From assembly GCA_965220075.1 (NCBI GenBank), contig OZ244806.1:1178001-1242000 (forward strand): 64,000 nucleotides of DNA. The letters are read 5' to 3'. Shown here piece by piece: positions 45,419 through 54,381 of the stretch. The stretch is from G965220075 sp965220075. Lineage in GTDB: Bacteria; Chloroflexota; UBA11872. Numbering within the stretch: the stretch's first letter is position 1; every line of letters starts with the position of its first letter. The notes beneath the pieces were generated by a model. The model was given only the letters and a program-made list of their open reading frames with translations. It ran no database searches and had not been told where the DNA came from. The position numbers were made by a program, and so were the translations under genes.

Positions 45419-46864
45419 TCAAATCTGCGCGTCGGGCGACTCCATAGCCGGCGCCAGCACGGCCTCGGGCGTCCCGTGGATGACTTTGCTGGCGGCTGGC
45501 ACCACGGTCACCAGCACCCCGCCCAAGCGCACTTCATCGCCGGCGGCGAAGTAGAAGGGCGATATGCGCGCGCGTCCCTGCATCTGCCGCACTTCGTCCG
45601 CCGCGAAGTCGAAGTAGGAAACGTCTACCCGGCGGCTCTCGTGGTAGTGCTGAATCACGTGGGGGCTGGTTTCGAAATCTCCCAGCGCCGCGCGCACGCG
45701 AGCGTCCCAGACTTCGGTGCGCACGTCCTGGCCGACGGTTACCCCGCGCGCGCCCCAGGCGTAGGGCGAAAAGCCCGACGGCTTGAGCACCAGCCGGCGC
45801 TGCCGCTGCGTCAATCCCATCAAGTCCTCCCACCGATTGATGGCTCTGCCGGCTGTGACGAACGGCGGGAATATCGCCGCGGTTGGGGGGATCGGTCGAG
45901 CGTCGAGAATCCAGGTGGGCGCCAGCGCGATCCGCAGCCGCTCGTAGACATCGCCTGGCAGATGCTCACGCCAAAAGGTCTCCAGCGCGGGATGGTGGAG
46001 CAGCGCCATCAGCGCCTTCTCCTCCAGGTGCGCTTTCATGGGCGCGGTCACGGTCACCATGCGGCGCTTCATCGCGTGGATGAGCAGATCCACGTTGGCG
46101 ATGTTGGGAATGTCGAAAAGCTCGAAGAACCGGTAGACCACATTCACCCGATGGCGACAGCCATTTGCCGCGAAGAACAGTCCGTCGCCGTGCATGGCCA
46201 GGTCGCGCGGATGCAACTGATGGGCGTTGAGGCCGGTGGACCGCAGGGCCTGGGCGATCCACTCCATTTCATCGCGATAGTCCTCGGATTCGTCGGAAAC
46301 CACGAACGCCACGGTGGGGTCCCCGCTGCCGGCGGCGTCGTGAAGCGTCTCCGCCAGTCCGTCCACCATGCCGCTGGCGCCTCCCACGAGCTCGAAGCCG
46401 AGCTCGTGGTATCTGTGGGTGATCGCCGCCAGCGAGCCGAATCCGCCCGGAACCGCGTCGAGCTCGGTGGCGCGAAGGGTGCCATCCTCCAGCGCCATCA
46501 AGTCGGGTCGGATGATGCGCGGCAGGTGCGAGCGGGTGCGCCGGAGCTGTCCCAGCTCGCGAGCGCGCTCGCTTTTTCCGCGGTCGAGATAGTCGTGAAC
46601 CCAGGCTGGCTGGCTGCCTCGAACCGATCCCAGGTAGAGCCGATTGGCCGCCTGGTAGAACGCCAGCAGATCGCCGCCCAACCGCTCCAGGTGGGCTACG
46701 GTCTGTGGTCGGAGCGGAAAAGGCTGCGGTGAGACGCGCCAGGGCGCCACGTTGGGGGCGTCAGACTCGGGGGTTGCTCCCCGCGCTCCGCCCGCCGGGA
46801 CGCCTCTATCGACGAAAAGCGCGCGCTCGCGCGCTGACGCCTTGCTCAGGTCGATCGAGCACAT
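45419..46864 (-). CDS. Unknown protein, possible circularly permuted ATP-grasp-like fold
   Basis: I do not recognise a named family. The 481-residue soluble product has two blocks recalling ATP-grasp ligases of the glutathionylspermidine-synthase type: RIIRPDLMALEDGTLRATEL, followed by VPGGFGSLAAIT, and VLKPSGFSPYAWGARGV, followed by VTVG. The first matches the acceptor block and the second the ATP-binding Lys and Gly-rich loop. The C-terminus (VSYFDFAADEVRQMQGRARI) reads like the metal-binding end of such enzymes. Context gives no help: it is convergent with the siroheme-synthase-like gene and alone. A ligase joining an amine to a carboxylate is the inference. Confidence 0.55.
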   Translation of the reverse strand: MCSIDLSKASARERALFVDRGVPAGGARGATPESDAPNVAPWRVSPQPFPLRPQTVAHLERLGGDLLAFYQAANRLYLGSVRGSQPAWVHDYLDRGKSERARELGQLRRTRSHLPRIIRPDLMALEDGTLRATELDAVPGGFGSLAAITHRYHELGFELVGGASGMVDGLAETLHDAAGSGDPTVAFVVSDESEDYRDEMEWIAQALRSTGLNAHQLHPRDLAMHGDGLFFAANGCRHRVNVVYRFFELFDIPNIANVDLLIHAMKRRMVTVTAPMKAHLEEKALMALLHHPALETFWREHLPGDVYERLRIALAPTWILDARPIPPTAAIFPPFVTAGRAINRWEDLMGLTQRQRRLVLKPSGFSPYAWGARGVTVGQDVRTEVWDARVRAALGDFETSPHVIQHYHESRRVDVSYFDFAADEVRQMQGRARISPFYFAAGDEVRLGGVLVTVVPAASKVIHGTPEAVLAPAMESPDAQI

Positions 46865-47098
46865 GCCTTCGATGGTAGTGAAGATTCCGACCGTTTCCGC
46901 GAAAGACCCCGGAAGCGCGGGAGTCTAACAGAGGGTAGTTGGCCGGCCGTGTGAGCTAACCCATCGATTTCACGGCGGGAATTGAGCGATGCACCAGCGT
47001 GCCCCTAACCTGCGGCGCGCACGCGCCTACAATCGGCTGAGCTCGCGCGCCGGGGCGCCCGGCGTCCGGAGGCCGCGGCAAAGCAAGGGAGCGCTACC

Positions 47099-47407
47099 GT
47101 GCAAGGCCCACTGCGTACCTGGTTCCTCTTCCTCACGGTGCTCACGGTTGCCGCCGGGGTGTGGCTGATAGTCATTGGTCTGTGGGAGGGCGGTCCGTTA
47201 GAGGGCGCCGCCAACTTGCCCGTCATCGCCGCCACCGGCGCTGTGATCGCCGTCGTCTCGGTCTTCGTGCTGGGTCTCTGGATCGGCTGGGCCATGATCC
47301 GGCCTGGCGGCGAGTCGCGGCCCGCATCTGATCAGAGCGGCGCCGCTAGTCCAGCGTCTCCTGCGCCTGCCGTCGCGTCGGAGTCCCCTGACGGCGATCG
47401 ATCTTGA
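47099..47407 (+). CDS. Two-helix membrane protein, 102 aa
   Basis: A small hypothetical protein with two hydrophobic helices (TWFLFLTVLTVAAGVWLIVI and AATGAVIAVVSVFVLGLWIG) and a soluble Ser/Ala/Pro-rich tail of about 30 residues. The start is GTG 47099 with GGGAGCG-type sequence upstream. It resembles small hypothetical membrane proteins of many genomes, but I cannot name a family. Stands between convergent genes on both sides. Confidence 0.6.
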   Translation: MQGPLRTWFLFLTVLTVAAGVWLIVIGLWEGGPLEGAANLPVIAATGAVIAVVSVFVLGLWIGWAMIRPGGESRPASDQSGAASPASPAPAVASESPDGDRS

Positions 47408-47538
47408 ACCGCGCTTAGGAATCGAGTTCTGGCTGAGGCCGGCGTCTTGCCGTGAGGAGCCAGCCCGCTTGGCGCGCGCGCGCGTCTGGCACGCCCCGGG
47501 GTTTCACCGCTGATCGCGCAGGTACCCCCACCGCCGCG

Positions 47539-48597
47539 TCAGGCCGTGGCCAGGGTGGACGCCTCCAACCGCATCCAGCGCAGCTGGTCTTTGGGGGTCA
47601 CTTCACCGCACTCGAATAGGCAACCGATCTGCCCGTCCGGCAGCGCGCACAAGTCCGAATAGGCGGCTAGTCCGGCATGGATCAAACGGCCGCTCGACCA
47701 AGAGCGGCCTCCGTCGGCGCTGGCGCGCACGGTCATACGCTCGCGCTGGTTGCTGGCGGCGTTGCTGAGCGCTAAGGGCGCGCCTGGTCCGCCGGCCTGT
47801 ACGACGCTGCCCTGGCAGCCGGGATCGGGCAGCTCCTCGTGCCAGCCCGCCTCGCTGAAGGAAGCGCCGCCGTCCCAGCTGCGCGCATATCCACGTCGGT
47901 CAGGGCTCGGCTCGTTACGCCCGCTGGGGTTGCAGCGCATGTTCAGGTATATGCTTCCGTCGTCCAGCTCCACCGCCGCGCACTCGTTTGTGCCCAACGG
48001 CGTGGAGCCCGCTATGCGCCAGGTCTCGCCGTGATCGTCGCTGAGGATGACGTGCGAGTGCAGGGGATCGACGTATCGCTCGAACCGCACGCCCACGCCG
48101 TGGTTGCAGGGCACCAGCAAGCGGCCGTTGCGAAGCTGGATACCGTGGCAGGGACCGGTGGCGTACCAGGTCCAGGCGGGGTCTTTCACGTCGGCCGTGA
48201 TCTCGCGCGGCGCTGCCCAGCTGAGGCCATCATCGTCGCTGTACGTGATCCAGGCCGTGCGTGGGGCCTCGCCCGCCCAGATCATGTCTTCCGGACCGTC
48301 ACCGTTATTGCGGCAGAACGGCAGCCAAACGCGGCCGGTGTCGCGGTCCACTACGGGCGCCGGATTGCCGGCCACGTCTCCCCCGCCCGGCACCACCACG
48401 CTCATCTCCGCGAAGCTGAGCCCATGGTCGGTGCTGCGCCGCAGCACCAGATCGATGTCGCCGGTATCGCCGCCCTGGTCGCGCCGCCCTTCGGCGAAAG
48501 CGAGCACGGTGCCGGACGTGGTGACCGCCAGGGCGGGAATCCGAAAGGTGTGATAGCCGAGGCTTCCCGACACGAACAGATCTTGGTATTCAGACAT
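47539..48597 (-). CDS. Sialidase-family (BNR/Asp-box, GH33-like) protein
   Basis: A six-bladed beta-propeller of 352 residues. The Arg-triad entry motif YHTFRIPAL (FRIP) is at about 15-23. Asp-boxes (S/T-x-D-x-G-x-x-[WF]) are clear: STDHGLSF, SDDDGLSW, SDDHGETW, SADGGRSW, with a weaker WDGGASF. Members remove sialic acid or related terminal sugars, but many bacterial homologues lack such activity. There is no signal peptide or lipobox at the N-terminus (MSEYQDLFVSGS), so the protein appears cytosolic, unlike secreted sialidases. Confidence 0.82.
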   Translation of the reverse strand: MSEYQDLFVSGSLGYHTFRIPALAVTTSGTVLAFAEGRRDQGGDTGDIDLVLRRSTDHGLSFAEMSVVVPGGGDVAGNPAPVVDRDTGRVWLPFCRNNGDGPEDMIWAGEAPRTAWITYSDDDGLSWAAPREITADVKDPAWTWYATGPCHGIQLRNGRLLVPCNHGVGVRFERYVDPLHSHVILSDDHGETWRIAGSTPLGTNECAAVELDDGSIYLNMRCNPSGRNEPSPDRRGYARSWDGGASFSEAGWHEELPDPGCQGSVVQAGGPGAPLALSNAASNQRERMTVRASADGGRSWSSGRLIHAGLAAYSDLCALPDGQIGCLFECGEVTPKDQLRWMRLEASTLATA

Positions 48598-48689
48598 CAG
48601 CTTGGATTCCCCGCAGCGGCGTGCCTCTACAGGCTAGCGGATTGAGGCAGTCCCGTAGCGGATCGACGGGCGGACGTTTGTCAGTTCTC

Positions 48690-48977
48690 CTAGTCGTGTG
48701 CGGGGTCTTCGGAACGTGTGCCGCGTGCATCTCGCACGATGCGCAGCCCGTCGCCTTGGGTTACACGCAGGTTCCCAGCGTCCGCCAGCGCGCTGCGCCG
48801 CGGGTCGATGCCGGCCGCGAGCCCCGCGTATCGTTCCGCGGCCAGCTGCAGGAAGCGTCCGGCGCCGCAGCCCACGTCGAGCAGACGGCCGCCCTGCCAA
48901 CCCGCCGCCGCCAGCACGCGCTCGTAGTGCGCGCGCAGGCTCGTGGAGGTGCTGACGCCCGGCATGTATTCCACCAA
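48690..48977 (-). pseudogene. Truncated SAM-dependent methyltransferase
   Basis: A 95-residue frame with a clear methyltransferase start: SLRAHYERVLAAAGWQGGRLL, then the SAM-binding DVGCGAGRFLQLAAERYAG, then GIDPRRSALADAG. It stops soon after GNLRVTQGDGLRI, where a full class I enzyme would continue for about another 100 residues. The last residues (RDARGTRSEDPAHD) have no family likeness, which suggests a deletion or frameshift. I could not find the lost C-terminal half in the other frames towards 48597. It may be a remnant or, less likely, a small functional fragment. Confidence 0.6.
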
Positions 48978-49069
48978 GTCGTTACGACCGTACGGCGGCT
49001 CATAATATGTGTCGTCCCCGTCCCGCGCGGCGCCGCCGACAGGCGCCCAGGACTGAAGGAGATCGCCGC

Positions 49070-49885
49070 ATGACCCACGCGACTGACAGCACTGACGACC
49101 TGATGGCGCGTCTTACGAGCGGCCGCGTCTACGACCTCGGCACGTCCTATGAGGCCGGAATGCCGGTTCATCCGGCCCACCCGCCCTACGTCTTCGCGAT
49201 GCAGCGGCGCCACGGCGACCTGATCCGCCCCGGTCCTTACAGCTCCGCCAACGAGATGATCGTGCTCTGCGCGCACACGGGCACCCACCTCGACGCGCTC
49301 GGCCACGTCTCCGAGGGCGGGGTTGTGCACGGCGGCCTGGACGCCGGCGAGGTTCAGCAGGGTGGTCGCGGGCTGAAGGTGCACGGCATCGAGAACGTCG
49401 CGCCCGTGCTGCGGCGCGGCGTTCTGCTGGACGTGGCCGGCGCCGAGGGCGTGGACGTCCTCCCCGCCGACTTTGCCGTTTCCGGGCAGATGGCCCAGGA
49501 CATAGCGGCTTCCCAGGGCGTGGAGGTGCGCGCGGGCGACGCGGTGCTCTTTCGCACCGGCTGGATGCGCTATTGGAGCGATCCGGATGCGTTTCTTTCG
49601 GTCGAGCAGGGCCTGCCAGGTCCCGATGCCGACGCCGCCGAGTGGCTGGCCGAGCGCGAGGTGTTTCTAGGCGGCAGCGACACGGTCAGCTTCGAGATCG
49701 TGGTTCCGGGCGCGGGCATGCCCGTGCACATAATTCTGCTGATGCGCAACGGCATTCACATCCTGGAGAACGCCGTGCTGGACGACCTCGCGCGCGACAA
49801 GGTGTACGAGTTTGCCCTGGCGGTGGCGCCGCTGAAGTTCGTGGGCGCCACCGGCTCACCGGTTCGTCCCATCGCAATCGCCTGA
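49070..49885 (+). CDS. Cyclase / kynurenine-formamidase-like hydrolase
   Basis: A metal-dependent hydrolase of the putative cyclase family (PF04199), 271 residues. The metal motif CAHTGTHLDALGH (H-x-GTH-x-D-x-x-x-H) is intact at about residues 70-82. VEVRAGDAVLFRTGWMRYW and the late NGIHILENAVLDDL are typical. ATG 49070 has AAGGAGA upstream, so I rejected the longer frame. Family members hydrolyse N-formylkynurenine, isatin or cyclic amides; the substrate here is unknown. It lies opposite the methyltransferase remnant, in a catabolic neighbourhood. Confidence 0.87.
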   Translation: MTHATDSTDDLMARLTSGRVYDLGTSYEAGMPVHPAHPPYVFAMQRRHGDLIRPGPYSSANEMIVLCAHTGTHLDALGHVSEGGVVHGGLDAGEVQQGGRGLKVHGIENVAPVLRRGVLLDVAGAEGVDVLPADFAVSGQMAQDIAASQGVEVRAGDAVLFRTGWMRYWSDPDAFLSVEQGLPGPDADAAEWLAEREVFLGGSDTVSFEIVVPGAGMPVHIILLMRNGIHILENAVLDDLARDKVYEFALAVAPLKFVGATGSPVRPIAIA

Positions 49886-49988
49886 CGCACGGGGCATAGG
49901 GTCGCCACGAGGCGGCGTTTACGACCGTACTCAGGAAGTCGGGAATGCGGCCGGACCCTGTTCACGGGCCGGTCCTGGCGGCCTCGGG

Positions 49989-52136
49989 TCAGTTGTCCGG
50001 CGGCGCCTCGGCAAGCAGCTCGGCCAGGTGGGCTACGCGCGGCGCGTCTTGCATAGGCTCGCCGGTGCGCAAGTGCAGCAGGCAGCCCGGGTTGTCGCCG
50101 CACACCGTCATGGCGCCGGTGTCACGGTAGGCCTCCAGCTTCCGCCGCCGCATGCGTCGGGCTACTTCCGGATGGTCGAGCGAGAAGCTGCCGCCGAACC
50201 CGCAGCATTCGCCGCTGTCGGCCGCTTCCTGGACGTGGTAGCCGGCGGCTTGCAGCAGACGCCGGGATTCCGTTTGCAGTCCCAGACCGTGTTTGGACTG
50301 GCAGGCGTCGTGCACGACCACGCTCTGACGGCGCGTGGGCGCGGGCGTGTCGGGCATCCCTTGTTGCGCCAGGAACCGAGCGAAATCGATAGTCTTGCCC
50401 GCAACGGTTGCGGCGCGCGCACGCCACTCCGGTTCGCCCTGCAGAATGCGCTGGTAGTCGTGCAGCACGGCGTGCACGCAGCTTGTCGAGGTGCTGACCA
50501 CCCAGTCCACGCGCGCGTTCTCGATGGCTTGGATGGTTTGCTTGGCCATGCGCACGGCGGGACTGTGATAAGCGCTGTTGATGGCCGGCAGACCGCAGCA
50601 CGAGCTGAACGCCACCGGCGTCACTTCAGCCCCGGCCCGTCTGAGCGCCTTGACCGCCGCCGCGCCGATCTCGGGCGCCATCCAGTCGGTCAGGCATCCG
50701 GGGAAATAAGCCACGCGCCGTCCGCCGGTCCGGCCGGGGCCGGCAAGTGCGCCGATACGGTCCCGCAGCGGCCGCCGCGTCACGTTTGGAAGCGGCCGGC
50801 GGCGCAGCGGTGAAGCCGGCAACTTGCGTGCCAGCCCCTGGAGAGCCGGCATACGGGCGAGCGTGCGCGCGCCCAGCTCGTAAGCCCGCGCATTCGCCAG
50901 CGCGCGCAGCGCCAGCCCTTTGATCCAGCTTCGCCCGGCGCCCGCTTTCACGGCTCGTTCGCGCACGCCAAGAATCAGGTCGGGCAACGCGATGCCGGCG
51001 GGGCAGACCGTTGCGCAGGCGCCGCAGCCCGCGCACAGGCTCTGCGGGCCGCCGACATTGGCGACCCCGTGGTGAAACGGCGTCAGCACCAGCCCGATAG
51101 GACCCGTATAGATGTGTCCCATCGCGTGGCCGCCAACCTGCTGGTAGACCGGGCATACGTTCGAGCAAGCCCCGCAGCGCACGCACTGCAGCGCCTCGCG
51201 AAACACGGGGTCGCGCCGCATTTCCTCCCGCCCGTTGTCCAGCAGCACAATGTGCACGTAGCGCGGGCCGTGCACACCCAGCGACAGCGATAGCTCTATG
51301 TCCGCGCTGCGGCTGGGTCCGGTTATGAACGAGACATAGCTGGATATGGGCTGGCCGGTGGCGGCGCGCGGCAGCATCTCCAGCATCGCGGTGGCGTCAC
51401 GCAGCGTGGACGTGAGCTTGTCGATACCCGCCACGACTATGTGCACCGGCGGCAGGCTGCTGGAGAGGCGCACGTTGCCCTCGTTGCTCACCAGCACCAC
51501 CGTGCCGGTCTCCGCGATCAGCGCGTTGGCCCCCGTGATGCCGGCGCCGGCTTCGATGAACTTCGCGCGCAGATGACGGCGCACCGCTCCCACCAGCACG
51601 TCCGGGTCGGCCGGCAGCGTCTCGCCGGTTGCGCCGCCGATGATCTGCGCGGCTCGCTCGCGTGTTATGTGCAAAGCCGGGGCGATGATGTGCGACGGCC
51701 GTTCGCGGGCCTGCTGCACCAGGAACTCACCCAGGTCGGTTTCCACCGCCTCGATACCCGCATCTTCGAGGGCCTCGCCCAGGCCGATCTCTTCGGAGGC
51801 CATCGACTTGGTCTTCACGACCAGCCGTGCTTCGTGGGTCTCCAATATTTCGAGCACCGTGGCCACGGCGCTCTGGGCCGAAGCCGGTGCGTGCACGATC
51901 GCCCCGGCCTGCTCGGCCGCCTGCGTGAACTGCTCCAGCAGCCGCGGCAAGGCGCTGACCGCGGCGCCCCGCCGCGCGGCCAGATCGCGCTGTCCACCCT
52001 CGAAGTCCCGGTCGGCAAACGCCTCGCGGCGGCGCCCGTCCAGCTGGGGCAGCGTGCGCCCCAGGGCTACCGGCAGCGAGGTCGAGGCCAGCGCGGCGCG
52101 CAGACGTGACTTGAACGGCGCAATGGGATGACTCAC
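49989..52136 (-). CDS. LutB-LutA-type fusion: LUD domain, 2[4Fe-4S] ferredoxin, CCG domains
   Basis: A 715-residue iron-sulfur protein. Residues about 60-300 form a LUD domain, 317-380 a ferredoxin with CVRCGACSNVCPVY and CAGCGACATVCPAG (eight cluster Cys), and about 470-700 two CCG modules (FPGCLTDW with FSSCCGLP; HDACQSKHG with GECCGFGGSF). In Bacillus the lactate-oxidation complex is encoded as separate lutA, lutB and lutC; here LutB and LutA units are in one chain. The LutC-like protein is not seen. The likely role is electron-transferring oxidation of lactate or another 2-hydroxyacid. It is convergent with the cyclase gene and divergent from the amidohydrolase gene. Confidence 0.88.
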   Translation of the reverse strand: MSHPIAPFKSRLRAALASTSLPVALGRTLPQLDGRRREAFADRDFEGGQRDLAARRGAAVSALPRLLEQFTQAAEQAGAIVHAPASAQSAVATVLEILETHEARLVVKTKSMASEEIGLGEALEDAGIEAVETDLGEFLVQQARERPSHIIAPALHITRERAAQIIGGATGETLPADPDVLVGAVRRHLRAKFIEAGAGITGANALIAETGTVVLVSNEGNVRLSSSLPPVHIVVAGIDKLTSTLRDATAMLEMLPRAATGQPISSYVSFITGPSRSADIELSLSLGVHGPRYVHIVLLDNGREEMRRDPVFREALQCVRCGACSNVCPVYQQVGGHAMGHIYTGPIGLVLTPFHHGVANVGGPQSLCAGCGACATVCPAGIALPDLILGVRERAVKAGAGRSWIKGLALRALANARAYELGARTLARMPALQGLARKLPASPLRRRPLPNVTRRPLRDRIGALAGPGRTGGRRVAYFPGCLTDWMAPEIGAAAVKALRRAGAEVTPVAFSSCCGLPAINSAYHSPAVRMAKQTIQAIENARVDWVVSTSTSCVHAVLHDYQRILQGEPEWRARAATVAGKTIDFARFLAQQGMPDTPAPTRRQSVVVHDACQSKHGLGLQTESRRLLQAAGYHVQEAADSGECCGFGGSFSLDHPEVARRMRRRKLEAYRDTGAMTVCGDNPGCLLHLRTGEPMQDAPRVAHLAELLAEAPPDN

Positions 52137-52293
52137 GGCCTGGAGGCTGGGCGCTTTCTCTCGTGTGCGGGAGACGAGCCGATTGTGACGCAGCTGGCGT
52201 TTCGCGGCGACCTCACGAGCGGGCCGACTCCGCGCAGTCGGCCCCCGCCGCGTCGTACAATCGCCGACTCATTGGCACTGGCGTTAACAACTT

Positions 52294-53418
52294 ATGGCAG
52301 TCGATACCAAACGCCCTCTGACCTCCGCTGACGTCTTGATAGTTGACTGCGACGTGCATGCCAACGATCCACCCGAAGCCATAGCGCCCTACTGCGACCA
52401 GCCCTGGCGCACGTCGCTTGAGTACCTGGGGACCGTGCCGCGGCGCTACCTGGACGCGCCTGGCTACGCGCCCGGCAACACCATGGACCCTCCATTGCCG
52501 GATCGCGGTCAAACGCACCGCACGGTCGTCTCGGCTCAGCAGATGCGTGACGATCTGGACGATCTGTCGGTCGACTACGCGATCATGTTTCCCGACTTTC
52601 TGCTCAGAATGGCGGTTCTGCCGCGGGTGGACTACGCGGCGGCGGTTGGGCGCGCCTACAACGCCTGGCTGGCGGACCAGTGGGTGGATCCAAAGCGTGG
52701 TCTCTACGGCACGGTTCTGGCCGCGCCGCAGGACCCCGAGGACGCCGCCCGCGAGATCCGCAAGTACGCCAAGGTGGACGGCTTCGTAGGCGTCTACCTG
52801 CCGACCTGCGCGGTCCGGCCGCTGTGGGGGAATCAGAAGTACGACCCGATCCACGAGGCGGCGCAGGAGGTGGGATTCCCGGTCATGCTGCACAGCGTCG
52901 GCGGGATTGTGCACCCCAACTTTCCGTTCAACGTCGACGACCTCGTGACCCAGTTCGGGCGGCACACCGTGGAGCACGAGTTCGCTCTCATGGCCAATGT
53001 GTTCTCGATGCTCGAGACGGGCCTGCCGGTGCGCTATCCGGACCTCAAAGTGGTGTTCACGGAAGGCGGTTTCTCCTGGGTCCCCTTCGTGATGTGGCGC
53101 ATGGACAAGGAGTATCACGAGTTGCGCCACAACGCGCCGCTTCTGGAAGAGCCGCCCAGCCACTACATTCGCGACTTCTATTACTGCACCCAACCGATCG
53201 AAGAGCCCGAGCGCCTGCAGGACCTGGTCACGCTGCTAGACATGTTCGGCGGCGCCGATCGTGTCGTTTTCGCCTCCGACTGGCCGCATCACGACTTCGA
53301 TCATCCTGACCACGTCATGCGCATGCCATTCCCCGCCGAAACGAAGCGCAAGATCATGGGTGCGAACGCCTTGCAGCTTTTTGGTCTTGAGGCGCCGGTT
53401 CGGGCCGCTTCGGTTTGA
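52294..53418 (+). CDS. Amidohydrolase family protein
   Basis: An amidohydrolase-2 family metal hydrolase or decarboxylase of 374 residues. It begins with IVDCDVHANDPP (the D-x-H metal site), has PVMLHSVGGIVHPNFPF in the middle, VVFTEGGFSWVPF, and a late VVFASDWPHHDFDHP with a candidate catalytic Asp. These features match the ACMSD/gamma-resorcylate decarboxylase-like branch. The stop overlaps the ATG of the following Rieske gene (TGATG). Substrate unknown; aromatic or heterocyclic acids are usual for this branch. Confidence 0.85.
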   Translation: MAVDTKRPLTSADVLIVDCDVHANDPPEAIAPYCDQPWRTSLEYLGTVPRRYLDAPGYAPGNTMDPPLPDRGQTHRTVVSAQQMRDDLDDLSVDYAIMFPDFLLRMAVLPRVDYAAAVGRAYNAWLADQWVDPKRGLYGTVLAAPQDPEDAAREIRKYAKVDGFVGVYLPTCAVRPLWGNQKYDPIHEAAQEVGFPVMLHSVGGIVHPNFPFNVDDLVTQFGRHTVEHEFALMANVFSMLETGLPVRYPDLKVVFTEGGFSWVPFVMWRMDKEYHELRHNAPLLEEPPSHYIRDFYYCTQPIEEPERLQDLVTLLDMFGGADRVVFASDWPHHDFDHPDHVMRMPFPAETKRKIMGANALQLFGLEAPVRAASV

Positions 53419-53774
53419 TGCCGCGCATCTCCATAGGACCGGCCGCGGACATCCCACCCGGCGAGCGCAAGATGGTCGCGTACAAGAACGTGGAGATCGG
53501 TGTGTTCAACGTGGGCGGGCAATTCCGTGCTTACCGCAACCGCTGCCCGCATCAGCTGGGTCCGGCCTGCACGGGGCGGGTTTCCGGCACGCTGATGCCG
53601 GCCGGCGAGTCCGATTGGCGCCTCACGTGGGCGATGCAGGGTAGAGTGCTGCTTTGCCCGTGGCATCAGACTGAGTTCGACCTGGAGACCGGCCGGCGCA
53701 TCCGCGGCCGCGGCGAGCGCCTGCGCGCCTACAAAGTCGAAGAGAGCGACGGCGAGCTTTACCTGAGCGTGTAG
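53418..53774 (+). CDS. Rieske [2Fe-2S] ferredoxin-like protein
   Basis: A 118-residue soluble Rieske protein. The cluster ligands are in RNRCPHQLG (Cys-x-His) and LLCPWHQTEFDLETG (Cys-x-x-His). The start ATG 53418 shares a base with the upstream amidohydrolase stop, so translation is coupled. No oxygenase catalytic domain follows, so it acts as an electron carrier or a small subunit. The pairing suggests that the amidohydrolase and the Rieske protein serve one pathway. Confidence 0.88.
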   Translation: MPRISIGPAADIPPGERKMVAYKNVEIGVFNVGGQFRAYRNRCPHQLGPACTGRVSGTLMPAGESDWRLTWAMQGRVLLCPWHQTEFDLETGRRIRGRGERLRAYKVEESDGELYLSV

Positions 53775-53793
53775 CTCCCGCTCACGCGGGGCT
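53773..53793. terminator. Possible stem-loop terminator after the Rieske gene
   Basis: AGCTCCCG pairs with CGGGGCT with one unpaired T, around a CTCA loop. It begins at the Rieske stop codon, between convergent genes. No U-tract follows, so terminator function is tentative. Confidence 0.3.
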
Positions 53794-53846
53794 GTGTTCA
53801 CGGTCTTCTGTCCGCGCGTACGCAATGCTTGCCCGCCGTCGATCCT

Positions 53847-54233
53847 CTATTCCCAGGTGAGCGGAGGACCGCCTTCGAGGTAGGTAGTGTGCTCCGGCGT
53901 GATGGCGGCGGGAATGGGAAACAGCGTCAGAATCTGCGTCGGCTCTTCACCGCCGCCCCGGAAGGCGTGCGGCGTGCCCGCGGGAAACACGCAGACCGTC
54001 TCGGCTTGCGCCTCGGACCACTCGGTGCCGATGCGCACGCTTAGCATGCCCGCAAGCACCACGATCGCCTCCTCCACGTCGTGCGTGTGCAGGGGAACCA
54101 CGCTGCCCGGTTCCACGACGAAATGCTGGACCGAAAGATTCGGCGCTCCCTGAGCGGGACTCACCATGGCACGAACGACCTGCCCCGGGCGCCAGGGCTC
54201 GGCCGCCACGTCTCGATAGCGCAGAACTGGCAT
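53847..54233 (-). CDS. Cupin-domain protein
   Basis: A single-domain cupin of 128 residues. The first cupin motif is GSVVPLHTHDVEEAIVVLAG (G-x5-HxH-x4-E) and the second is FPAGTPHAFRG. The metal-binding His/Glu residues are present. Its function, as a small-molecule isomerase, dioxygenase or ligand sensor, is not readable. It stands alone, convergent with the Rieske gene. Confidence 0.82.
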   Translation of the reverse strand: MPVLRYRDVAAEPWRPGQVVRAMVSPAQGAPNLSVQHFVVEPGSVVPLHTHDVEEAIVVLAGMLSVRIGTEWSEAQAETVCVFPAGTPHAFRGGGEEPTQILTLFPIPAAITPEHTTYLEGGPPLTWE

Positions 54234-54381
54234 TGGCTCCCTCTCACGTTTCCTTGCACGCTGTGGAAGTGAGCATAGGTCCCAAGGTCAGGGCGGCGAG
54301 CTGCCTAATACGCATGCACGCGACGGTGTGGGCGCGCTCGGTGTAGATTTAGGCGCCGCATAGATCGCGCCGAGTGCAGCA

